From Bacteroidota bacterium (GTDB lineage Bacteria > Bacteroidota > Bacteroidia > NS11-12g > UBA9320): DNA of 64,000 bases. A model generated the notes under the pieces. The model was not told where the DNA came from. It was given only the letters and a program-made list of their open reading frames with translations, and ran no database searches. Each line of letters opens with the position of its first letter. Positions within the stretch are counted from its first letter, which is position 1. Location of the stretch: positions 1 to 64,000 of the forward strand of contig WGNA01000008.1 of the NCBI GenBank assembly GCA_016124755.1. The letters run 5' to 3'. A program made the position numbers and the translations under genes. This document shows, piece by piece, positions 36,839 through 44,342 of the stretch.

Positions 36839-37336
36839 ATGCAAATTTCCCTGATCGCAGCAATTGCCGAAAATCTCGCCATTGGTAAAGACAATCAATT
36901 GCTCTGGCATATCCGCGACGACCTCCAATTGTTTAAAAAAATAACGCTGAACCATGTAATTATCATGGGGCGAAAAAGTTTTGAATCGATTGGAAAAGCG
37001 TTACCCAAACGCACGAATGTGGTAATCACCCGCAATGCTGATTTTAAAGCAGAAAATGTTTTGGTTTTTAATTCTTTAAAAAAGGCCGTTGAACATTTTC
37101 AACATCAAAACGAGCGGGAAATATTCGTTATCGGAGGCGGTGAAATTTATCGTCAGGCTCTTCCGATTGCAACGAAATTGTATTTATCGCATGTAAATAC
37201 TTCAGTCCCGGATGCCGATACGTTTTTTCCGGAAGTCGATTTCAATAAATGGGAATGTGTTTCGGAAGAGGCTTTTGAACAAAACGAAGGAAATGAATTC
37301 GGATTTGTTTTTCGGGAATATAAAAATGTAAAATGA
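36839..37336 (+). CDS. folA: Dihydrofolate reductase
   Basis: 165 residues from ATG 36839 (MQISLIAAIAENLAIGKDNQ), family length. Motifs: the LLWHIRDDLQLFKKIT active-site helix with the catalytic acidic residue, IIMGRKSFESIGKALP with NADPH-binding Gly/Arg, and FVIGGGEIYRQAL. Reduces dihydrofolate to tetrahydrofolate with NADPH; cytosolic; target of trimethoprim. thyA is not adjacent. No lesions that would suggest loss of function. Confidence 0.97.
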   Translation: MQISLIAAIAENLAIGKDNQLLWHIRDDLQLFKKITLNHVIIMGRKSFESIGKALPKRTNVVITRNADFKAENVLVFNSLKKAVEHFQHQNEREIFVIGGGEIYRQALPIATKLYLSHVNTSVPDADTFFPEVDFNKWECVSEEAFEQNEGNEFGFVFREYKNVK

Positions 37337-37401
37337 TTTCTCTGGATTTTCCTGCTAAATCATTCTATAATTCTTAATTTTTTTCATTCTTTTAATTTTT
37401 A

Positions 37402-37557
37402 TTAGAAGCCATCTCAAAAATAGTCGTCAGGGTTAGAGACGAGGCAAATTCGTTTCGAGAATGAGATTTTACTCTTGTAAATGACTTCGCAGAAGCGAAT
37501 TTAACGAAGTATATTACCCTGCTAAATGTTCAACGACATTTTTGAGATAGCTTCTAA
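37402..37557. mobile_element. MITE-like element with 20-bp terminal inverted repeats
   Basis: TTAGAAGCCATCTCAAAAAT (37402-37421) and its complement ATTTTTGAGATAGCTTCTAA (37538-37557) differ at one base. The 156-bp element has no coding capacity and is partly palindromic inside (CAGGGT/ACCCTG, GCAAATTCG/GCGAATTT). Flanking TA dinucleotides would fit a TA target, as in IS630/Tc1-type elements, but the parent transposon is not in the window. Confidence 0.6.
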
Positions 37558-37784
37558 GGCGTTTAACGGGCCATCCCTACAATTCGTTTGCGTTCCCGTT
37601 GTTTTGTACAGCGCAAAAGAGCTTCCCGTGGTCGCTTTTTCCTGCTTTCAAAACTACCGGCAACCCTTCGCTCATTTTCGATCCTGTCCCGAACGCGGTT
37701 TTATCTTCGAAGTACGATTTTCGATTTAGGAATGGTGATTTTTAATATAAAACTTAACGTTTCTCTGCTTTATAGGACCAACCT

Positions 37785-38055
37785 GTGGATCACTTCCATT
37801 TTAGTATTAAAAAGAACAAAATGAACTGTGCGAAGCGGATCCTAAAACAAGAATAGGAACGCGTGGGTGGGTAGTCGGAAAGGCGGGATAGTGTCATTTG
37901 GTAGAAAATCGGGAAAGTGCTTGACACTTCTTTCCCAGATTTTCAACAAATGATAAAGGGCGCTTGCCAGCTTTCTTTCCGACTTGATTTTTTACTTACT
38001 TTTTTATCAAGAAAAAAGTAAGAAGAAAAGAGATGGTACATCGAACGTCAACCGA
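37785..38055. repeat. Dispersed 270-bp repeat, copy 2, with hairpin
   Basis: Second copy of the repeat at 35311-35585 in the same orientation. It includes a strong hairpin, CTTACTTTTTT (37995-38005) pairing with AAAAAAGTAAG (38012-38022). The interval 37558-37785 before it contains no supportable gene. Confidence 0.8.
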
Positions 38056-38100
38056 TTCGCAATCCTTGCGGATCCAAACGGAGAAGCATTTAAAAATTCG

Positions 38101-38390
38101 CGAAATACTTTGCGTGACTTTGCAGTTAAACCATCATTGACCTGAAATCTGACTTCGTAAATATTTTTACCGCAAATCAACGCGACGTTATACGCAGAGG
38201 AACGCAGTTTTATTTGTGAAGTACGATTTACGATTTATGAATTTTTTAAGTTTTAAGATGGTGTCCGTAGCGAGGACGCTACGGACAGTTTCAGGTTTTA
38301 GCTATGAAGAACAATTGACGATTTACGAATTTTTTGAGTTTTAAGATCGAGTCCGTAGCGAGGACGCTACGGACAGTTTCAAAACACGAT
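38101..38390. repeat. Long direct repeat left of the SQR-like gene, with two REP hairpins
   Basis: Shares with 40309-40590 the string TTTGCAGTTAAACCATCAT, CCTGAAATCTGACTT, TACGCAGAGGAACGCAG, and GAAGTACGATTTACGATTTA, then two hairpin copies at 38262-38287 and 38351-38374. Each hairpin has a perfect 10-bp stem, GTCCGTAGCG/CGCTACGGAC, with AGGA as loop. Confidence 0.85.
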
Positions 38391-38425
38391 TGACCTGTTT
38401 TTCTTTTATCAGATCCTTAAATATA

Positions 38426-38488
38426 TCAAAATTCTACCGACAATGCCATCCACATAATCACCCGGTCTGTGTTAAACCTGAAAGGCAT
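38426..38488 (-). pseudogene. Possible remnant of an outer-membrane beta-barrel C-terminus
   Basis: A 20-codon open stretch in frame with, and two codons after, the stop of the small protein gene. It reads MPFRFNTDRVIMWMALSVEF and then stops. Alternating hydrophobic residues and a terminal Phe are the hallmark of the last strand of outer-membrane barrels. It could be the tail of a lost porin or chance; too short to decide. Confidence 0.25.
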
Positions 38489-38491
38489 TCG

Positions 38492-38632
38492 TCAGTCTTT
38501 CTTCCTCGTGCTTCCGTGTCCGCCGGCAACAATGTGTAAAATCCGGAGATTGAGATACAGAAATTTAAAAAACTGAACGAACCAGTTTTTCATCATCCGC
38601 TTTTGAAAAGGTGTTATTTTTTGAACAGACAT
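38492..38632 (-). CDS. 46-residue small protein downstream of the SQR-like gene
   Basis: ATG at 38632, TGA at 38492-38494. The sequence begins MSVQKITPFQKRMMKNWFVQ and continues FFKFLYLNLRILHIVAGGHG before a basic end. It has a basic amphipathic start, a hydrophobic segment (about residues 17-36) and a VAGGHG turn, so a small membrane-associated protein is likely. It lies 62 bp after the oxidoreductase gene on the same strand and may share its transcript; an imperfect TTTG-type element also precedes its ATG. I recall similar short Bacteroidota proteins with a GGHG end but cannot name a family. Confidence 0.5.
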   Translation of the reverse strand: MSVQKITPFQKRMMKNWFVQFFKFLYLNLRILHIVAGGHGSTRKKD

Positions 38633-38694
38633 ACTTGACAAACCTTAATTATTTTCCCTCTTTAATTCTATTAATTTTTTTCATCTTTTAATTT

Positions 38695-40155
38695 TCATTC
38701 GGGTATTATCCACCAAAACGGGCGCATTTTGGCTTTCCATAAAAATGCATAATGCAAAAGCAGTTTTACCCAATGACCGGCCAACCCCATGTCGCCGAAA
38801 GTTTTGTTGAGATCCCGGCCACCGCTGTCTTTATACGTTTGATAATCCGGGATTATGGGAAAAGTTGTGATCGAAATTCCGGAACCTTTTGTCATTCCGA
38901 AGCCCGAAGAAGCAATGCATGCAGCACCCATATTTCCCATCGATCCGAGATGATGCAAATCGGTTTTACCGGATTTAATAATTTCAATAATGTTGTCAGC
39001 AACGAGTTTTGCGGTAATTCCGGAAGGCATTCCGGTTCTCGGAGGCGAAGGGGTTATCTCGGTTCCGTTTGTGCTTTTCCTCGGACGGGAAATCGGATGT
39101 GGAGGTGCAAAGGCAATCCCGGGTGCGAAAATGTTCGGATACGAAGGATTCTGATATGTTTCCGGCCAGTCCTGAACCTTCCATTCTTCATACGGTTTCG
39201 GAGTATAATCAGCATCAACAATCATAAAACCCTTGAATAGCTTTTCGGTTATATCCTCTCCGGTTTTATTAAATGCCTTAAATCCATGACCGCTAAAAAC
39301 CGGAATTAACATTGCGAAATCAAATTTGGCTGTTTGTTGTTTTCCGTCCAGCGTTTCGTAATGCGCAACACCTTCTTCAATTTTATTTACTGCCGCGCCG
39401 AGAATCCATTTAATTCCGCGATCGGTAAAAACCATTTCAACCATTTCGGAAGATTTCATGGCTTTACCTCCGAATTTTAAAAGCAAACCATCCATTCCGA
39501 AATCCCCCAGATGATATTCGTTGGAAATCCAGGTAATGTCGCATTTGTCGCGGAGTCCGAGCGATCGCAATTCATTTTCAACGTTTAGAATATATTCGAA
39601 AGCCGCACCCTGACAAGTTGCTTTTCCATGCCCGGTTCCGATGAGAATCCGTTGTTTTTCCGGTTTGTTTTTTAAATGATTTACCAATTCCTTAAATGCT
39701 TTTGCGGCTTCTTCGGCATGGTTGTATGTGCAGACCGAATGCACTTTGTGGGTTCCGGGAATAAGTCCGGGTGTTTGGTCAAATGCCAGTTTCGGACCGG
39801 TGGCATTAATTAAATAATCGTACGTTACCTGTTCTGTTTCGCCTTTTCTTTCCTGTGAAACATATTCTACGGATACATAAGGTTTATCGGAGTTTATATC
39901 TCCTTCCGGATGAAAACTCACGACCTTGGCTTGTTTGTATCCAATACCTTTCTTTTTGTATAAAGGTGCCAACGGAAAGATTATTTGTTTCGATGACATT
40001 CTGCCGATCCCAACCCAGATGTTTGAAGGAATCCATTGATAATTACTGTTGGGGGAAACCACCAAGACTTCGTGCACTTTAGAGAGCTTCCTTCTGAGAT
40101 GTGACGCGGCTGTATGTCCGGCGATTCCGGCTCCGAGAATTACGATTTTCGCCAT
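38695..40155 (-). CDS. Sulfide:quinone oxidoreductase-like FAD enzyme (type III-like)
   Basis: 486 residues from ATG 40155 (MAKIVILGAGIAGHTAASHL), where the FAD-binding GxGxxG motif starts; a 14-codon upstream extension is not family-like. Second features: NSNYQWIPSNIWVGIG, the ATG motif in INATGPKL, Cys142 (VHSVCTYNHA) and Cys181 (KATCQGAAF) as candidate redox pair, and APGIAFAPPH near the second FAD segment. C-terminus WKAKMRPFWWIIPE could give quinone/membrane contact. Related enzymes oxidise sulfide to polysulfide and reduce quinone. No other sulfur genes are nearby. Promoter at 40182-40189. Confidence 0.82.
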   Translation of the reverse strand: MAKIVILGAGIAGHTAASHLRRKLSKVHEVLVVSPNSNYQWIPSNIWVGIGRMSSKQIIFPLAPLYKKKGIGYKQAKVVSFHPEGDINSDKPYVSVEYVSQERKGETEQVTYDYLINATGPKLAFDQTPGLIPGTHKVHSVCTYNHAEEAAKAFKELVNHLKNKPEKQRILIGTGHGKATCQGAAFEYILNVENELRSLGLRDKCDITWISNEYHLGDFGMDGLLLKFGGKAMKSSEMVEMVFTDRGIKWILGAAVNKIEEGVAHYETLDGKQQTAKFDFAMLIPVFSGHGFKAFNKTGEDITEKLFKGFMIVDADYTPKPYEEWKVQDWPETYQNPSYPNIFAPGIAFAPPHPISRPRKSTNGTEITPSPPRTGMPSGITAKLVADNIIEIIKSGKTDLHHLGSMGNMGAACIASSGFGMTKGSGISITTFPIIPDYQTYKDSGGRDLNKTFGDMGLAGHWVKLLLHYAFLWKAKMRPFWWIIPE

Positions 40156-40181
40156 TGAAATTTTGTTTAAAATAATTCTAC

Positions 40182-40189
40182 CAAAGATA
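40182..40189 (-). promoter_or_regulatory. -7 element TAnnTTTG of the SQR-like gene
   Basis: Minus-strand TATCTTTG, exact match, 26 bases before ATG 40155, giving a leader of about 20 bases. It lies inside the rejected longer reading frame, supporting the shorter start. Confidence 0.5.
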
Positions 40190-40308
40190 AAATCCACTGT
40201 CCCGGATTTTCTGTGACCTCAGTCACGGCACGAGTTGAGAATGATCAGTAAGAGGATGGAATTTTAGAAGTGGGAAGTATGATTTACGATTTTTTTAACA
40301 AAGAACAC

Positions 40309-40675
40309 TTCGAAACTTTGCTAGAATTTGCAGTTAAACCATCATCGACCTGAAATCTGACTTTGTATATCTAATTACCGCAAATTAACGCGAAGTTATA
40401 CGCAGAGGAACGCAGTTTTATCTAAGAAGTACGATTTACGATTTATGAATTTTTTGAGTTTAAGGCAGAGTCCGTAGCGAGGACGCTACGGACAGTTTCG
40501 GGTTTTATCTACGTAGCACGATTGACGCTTATGAATTTTTTTAAGTTTAAGGCAGAGTCCGTAGCGAGGACGCTACGGACAGTTATGAGTTTTATCTACG
40601 AAGTACGATTTACGATTTATGAATTTTTTGAGTTTTAAAATCGAGTCCGTAGCGAGGACGCTACGGACAGTATAG
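40309..40675. repeat. Long direct repeat right of the SQR-like gene, with three REP hairpins
   Basis: Counterpart of 38101-38390, same orientation. Hairpin copies at 40470-40493, 40557-40580 and 40645-40668, each GTCCGTAGCG + AGGA + CGCTACGGAC, are spaced 87-88 bp and joined by GAAGTACGATTTACGATTTA and ATGAATTTTTTGAGTTT-type spacers. The region 40190-40698 contains no gene. Confidence 0.88.
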
Positions 40676-40698
40676 TCTAATTAATTAATTAATTTATT

Positions 40699-41976
40699 TC
40701 ATTTAATTTCATTAATTAGAATGGGTAGTTTTCCCTTAGCGGTTACTATAATATCCGGACGAACAACCGGAAGTTTTTTAGAAGATAATTCAAATGAGAA
40801 ATACTTCAACAAAATTGGAAGAATAAATTCCAACTCCCGGTTTGCCAGCGGTTTTCCAATACACATCCTTTGTCCTTGTCCGAATGGAATATAACTGAAT
40901 GCCATCCCTTTCTGATTCGCAGAAAAACGTTCCGGAATAAATTGTTCCGGATTTTCCCATTTTTCCGGATTGCGGTGAAGGCTGTTAACATCGATCATAA
41001 AATATTCACCCGCCGATGTTTGCCAATCACCAATTTGATCGGATGATTGAGCCTGTCGTAACAGCGACCAAACCGGCGGATACAACCGCATCGATTCCTG
41101 AATTACATTTTTTAAATATTCAGTTTTATGTTCTTGAATTTCATCCCGGCATTTTCTCTGAATTTCCGGATGCGCTGCCAGATTGTAAATTGTCCACGAC
41201 AGTGCCGAAGCCGTTGTGTCGTAGCCGGCGAAAACCATATTCAGAATCATGTCGCGGCATTCCTGATCCGTTGAATGTTGCAAATGAAATAAAAACGGAC
41301 TCTTTTTCCGATCGGCATTTTTAATCCATTGTGAAACCTTTAATTCCAGATGTTGTAAATGCGATTTGTATTCTCTTTCTGTTTTTCGATATACGCTTCT
41401 GCCAATTATTCTTCTTTTAAAATAATCTACTTTCTGTCGCTCAATTCCGGTAACATTTAGAATCTGCTGATGAATGCGAATGATTTCTTTCGGATTTTCT
41501 TCCACCACTTCCCCGAACATTATTTTCAATAAAATCCGAAGCATCATTTCTTTTATCTCAATTTCAATATTTGCAGAACCTCGGGTTTTCCATTGATTAA
41601 TGAGTTGCGCGCATTCTTCTTCTGCAAACCGATTATACAATTCAAAGTGCTCTTCCCGAACCGCCGGCTTTAAATCGTTGTGTTGCTTTTTCCAATGTTC
41701 TCCATCCGCAATAAAAATTCCGTCGCCCAACAATGGTTTTAATGCATTAATTACTGCGCTTCTGGAATAATTTTCAGCATTTGTTTTTAATAGATGTTTA
41801 ACCGCATCCGGATCACTAACCACGTGAATTCGCTGGTATTTCCCGGCATCAAAAGTCAGACGATGATGATGTTTATTCGCCAGTTTATTTAACAAGGGAA
41901 GTGGATTGGTGAGCAATCCGGGAACTAAACGAACAAGAGCCAGACCGTGAATCCGATATGGTTTTCCGGAACTCAT
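40699..41976 (-). CDS. Cytochrome P450
   Basis: 425 residues. I-helix oxygen-binding motif AGYDTTASALSW, K-helix ExxR in QESMRLYPPVWSLLRQ, and heme loop PFGQGQRMCIGKPLANRE with Cys as axial ligand (FGxGxRxCxG). Soluble, no membrane anchor, so a bacterial class using ferredoxin or another partner; no ferredoxin or reductase gene is adjacent. The pattern resembles the CYP4/CYP102-like fatty-acid or terpenoid-type group, but the substrate is not predictable. Its start overlaps the E2-like gene's stop by four bases, so both are co-translated. Confidence 0.93.
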   Translation of the reverse strand: MSSGKPYRIHGLALVRLVPGLLTNPLPLLNKLANKHHHRLTFDAGKYQRIHVVSDPDAVKHLLKTNAENYSRSAVINALKPLLGDGIFIADGEHWKKQHNDLKPAVREEHFELYNRFAEEECAQLINQWKTRGSANIEIEIKEMMLRILLKIMFGEVVEENPKEIIRIHQQILNVTGIERQKVDYFKRRIIGRSVYRKTEREYKSHLQHLELKVSQWIKNADRKKSPFLFHLQHSTDQECRDMILNMVFAGYDTTASALSWTIYNLAAHPEIQRKCRDEIQEHKTEYLKNVIQESMRLYPPVWSLLRQAQSSDQIGDWQTSAGEYFMIDVNSLHRNPEKWENPEQFIPERFSANQKGMAFSYIPFGQGQRMCIGKPLANRELEFILPILLKYFSFELSSKKLPVVRPDIIVTAKGKLPILINEIK

Positions 41977-42752
41977 TTCGAATTAAAAATTTCGGAAATA
42001 CCTTGTTCTGATTCCAACTGAAATTTTAACCGATGGGCAAACCGTCCCATGTCTCCTCCATTATTTACCCGATGATCAACCGAAATCGTAAACTGAACCA
42101 TGTCCCGGTTTTCGAGTCCATTATTCGTTTCAATTAATCTTTTGCAATGCGTTCCGATAAAAATACCAAGACTGTGCATCGGCAGCGGAATTCCCCACGT
42201 TCGGCGATCCGCCGAATAATTCATTATGGAAGAAATATAAACGGTTCCAAAATATTTTTTACGGATTACCGGGTGTCTCAACCAGAAATTGTAAATCTGT
42301 TTCCGGCTAAAGCGGGGTAATTTTAGAAAAACACGTTGAGCGAAATTCGGTTGCGGTAGATTGCCGTCAATTCCGTTTTTTAATCTTTCCGAAATTTCTG
42401 CAACCGATTTATCCTGCACATTCCGAATTAACTCAGAATGCAGATTTCTTCCGTTTTGTTGATTTTCTAACGGGAAAAAAACATCAACGTCGTGGAATGA
42501 AATTAATTCTCTTCCAGCCGGCATGCGCTGAATGGAGGGTTCCTTATAAATCGCCAGTGCTAATGCCCGAACGATGCATCCGGTGAGAGAAAGATCGCGG
42601 TTTGTTTTCCGGATTTCCCGCAACTTTTTACGGAGGTTGGTAATGTCGAGTTCCACCAAAGCATGAATGTGCGGAATCTTCATTCCGAGTGTGGCCGCAT
42701 CAGCCGCCATGCGTTGATGAATGGATGTTTTTTCGCGGGTGAATCCGCCCAT
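41973..42752 (-). CDS. Stand-alone 2-oxoacid dehydrogenase E2-type acyltransferase domain protein
   Basis: 259 residues corresponding to only the catalytic domain of E2 (CAT-like fold); lipoyl and peripheral-subunit domains are absent. Features: KIPHIHALVELDITNLRKKL, LTGCIVRALALAI, and the active-site region TISVDHRVNNGGDMGRF. In the canonical DHRxxDG the Asp is Asn here, so catalysis may be altered or the protein may have a non-E2 function. Without a lipoyl domain it cannot be a normal E2. It sits one base after asnS and overlaps the P450 gene by four bases; a joint acyl-transfer and oxidation pathway is an inference. Confidence 0.82.
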   Translation of the reverse strand: MGGFTREKTSIHQRMAADAATLGMKIPHIHALVELDITNLRKKLREIRKTNRDLSLTGCIVRALALAIYKEPSIQRMPAGRELISFHDVDVFFPLENQQNGRNLHSELIRNVQDKSVAEISERLKNGIDGNLPQPNFAQRVFLKLPRFSRKQIYNFWLRHPVIRKKYFGTVYISSIMNYSADRRTWGIPLPMHSLGIFIGTHCKRLIETNNGLENRDMVQFTISVDHRVNNGGDMGRFAHRLKFQLESEQGISEIFNSK

Positions 42753-42753
42753 G

Positions 42754-44274
42754 TTACGGTTCTATTCGTCCGTACATTCTCGGGAACGGAATGGTTTCGC
42801 GAACGTGCGGAAGATGACAAATCCAGGCAACCATTCGTTCGAGACCGAGTCCGAAGCCGGCATGCGGAACCGAACCGAATCTTCGCAGATCGAGATACCA
42901 TTCGAAAGCTTCCATCGGCAAACCGTGCTCGTTAATTTTTTCGATCAGCATCTGTTCATTGGTTTCGCGTTCTCCGCCGCCCACAACTTCGCCGTATCCT
43001 TCTGGAGCCAATAAATCCACACCTCTTGCGAGTTTCGGGTTGTCTGGATTTCGCTTCAAATAAAACGCTTTCACTTCATGAGGCCAATCGTACACCATTA
43101 CCGGAACTTCAAACATCCGCGTAAGAACGGTTTCATCTGATCCACCGAAATCCCCTCCGTATGTGAAGTTTTTAGCCGACTCAATCCATTGCGGAATGTT
43201 GCGTTCGTCTTCTTCTAATTGCTTAATGGTGTTCTTGTTTTTATCGATGGCGTTCAGGTTAAAATTCACCTGACCTTTCTTCATACCTCCTGCATTAATC
43301 GCAGTTTCACGACTTTCGATATCCGCTTTTAAATCGGCGATTTGCTGAACCGTGTTGCGCAAATCTTCTTCTAAAACCTCAATGGTTTTGCGGCCGTTAA
43401 CTTCTTTCTCCCCTTTAATAATGGCAACGGCATCATCGTATGTAAGCCGGATAAACGGATTGGAAATTTTTTCTAAAACCGTTGTATCGCGTTCCAGAAT
43501 TTCCAGCTCTTCTTTACATCTCGACATCACATCCGTTATAACGTAGCGAACGAATTGTTCGATGAGATCCATGTCGTCGAAAATGTCGAAAAATGCCATT
43601 TCCGGTTCGATCATCCAGAACTCGGCGAGGTGACGTCGGGTCTTGGATTTTTCGGCACGGAAGGTCGGCCCGAACGTATAAATTTTCCCCATCGCCATGG
43701 CCATCGCTTCTCCGTATAATTGTCCGGATTGCGTGAGATACGCCGGCTGTCCGAAGAAATCGGTTTCAAATAATTCGGTGGTTCCCTCGCAGGCGTTTCC
43801 GGTGAAAATCGGTGCGTCCATTTGCACAAAACCTTCTTTCTGGAAGAAGTTGTGAATCGAAAAGATCACTGCATTTCGAACGCGCATGATAGCCCATTGT
43901 CTCTTGCTTCTCAACCAGAGGTGGCGATGATCCATCAAAAATTCAACGCCGTGTTCTTTTTTGGCAATCGGATATTCCCCGCAATTCTGATAAACATGGA
44001 AACCGGTTGCATGAATTTCGAAACCACCAACCTGACGCTCATCGGCAACCACTTTTCCTTTAACCGAGAGACTGCTTTCGAGACCCAATGCACTTACTTC
44101 ATTAAATGCCTCTTCACCTAAAACATTGAGATCGAAGATACACTGACAAAATCCGGATCCGTCGCGGAGGATCACAAAGGTTAGTGTTTTGCTTTCGCGT
44201 TTGTTCTGAACCCACCCGTGAAGTTCGACTTCCTGCCCGACATGTGTCGATAAGTCTTTAATTTCCACCTTCAT
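42754..44274 (-). CDS. asnS: Asparagine--tRNA ligase
   Basis: 506 residues, about 40 longer than the E. coli enzyme. N-terminal OB anticodon-binding domain (VELHGWVQNKRESKTLTFVI), class II motif 2 region FRAEKSKTRRHLAEFWMIEP and motif 3 GFGLGLERMVAWICHLPHVR. An extra charged coiled-coil-like stretch (about residues 280-360, LEEDLRNTVQQIADLKADIE and following) is inserted in the catalytic domain. Charges tRNA-Asn with Asn. First gene of the asnS, E2-like, P450 transcript; divergent from rpoN. Confidence 0.97.
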   Translation of the reverse strand: MKVEIKDLSTHVGQEVELHGWVQNKRESKTLTFVILRDGSGFCQCIFDLNVLGEEAFNEVSALGLESSLSVKGKVVADERQVGGFEIHATGFHVYQNCGEYPIAKKEHGVEFLMDHRHLWLRSKRQWAIMRVRNAVIFSIHNFFQKEGFVQMDAPIFTGNACEGTTELFETDFFGQPAYLTQSGQLYGEAMAMAMGKIYTFGPTFRAEKSKTRRHLAEFWMIEPEMAFFDIFDDMDLIEQFVRYVITDVMSRCKEELEILERDTTVLEKISNPFIRLTYDDAVAIIKGEKEVNGRKTIEVLEEDLRNTVQQIADLKADIESRETAINAGGMKKGQVNFNLNAIDKNKNTIKQLEEDERNIPQWIESAKNFTYGGDFGGSDETVLTRMFEVPVMVYDWPHEVKAFYLKRNPDNPKLARGVDLLAPEGYGEVVGGGERETNEQMLIEKINEHGLPMEAFEWYLDLRRFGSVPHAGFGLGLERMVAWICHLPHVRETIPFPRMYGRIEP

Positions 44275-44293
44275 CTAAATCGAATCTATTCTA

Positions 44294-44301
44294 TAATTTT
44301 G
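44294..44301 (+). promoter_or_regulatory. -7 element TAnnTTTG of rpoN
   Basis: TAATTTTG on the plus strand, exact match, 41 bases before the rpoN ATG. It is only two bases from the oppositely oriented asnS element at 44304-44311. Confidence 0.5.
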
Positions 44302-44303
44302 GG

Positions 44304-44311
44304 CAAAAATA
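44304..44311 (-). promoter_or_regulatory. -7 element TAnnTTTG of asnS
   Basis: TATTTTTG on the minus strand, exact match, 29 bases before the asnS ATG. Facing the rpoN element across two bases, so the two promoters overlap and cannot be occupied at the same time. Confidence 0.5.
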
Positions 44312-44342
44312 AGGGTTAACACCACAAGCAGAGCGGGTTTTT

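Noticed and set aside
37526-37824. Two overlapping short plus-strand frames after the MITE-like element
   Set aside because: They begin inside the element's terminal repeat, and their composition looks like translated intergenic repeat DNA rather than protein.
38695-40155. Selenocysteine in the SQR-like enzyme
   Set aside because: The frame has no internal TGA; the candidate redox positions are Cys codons.
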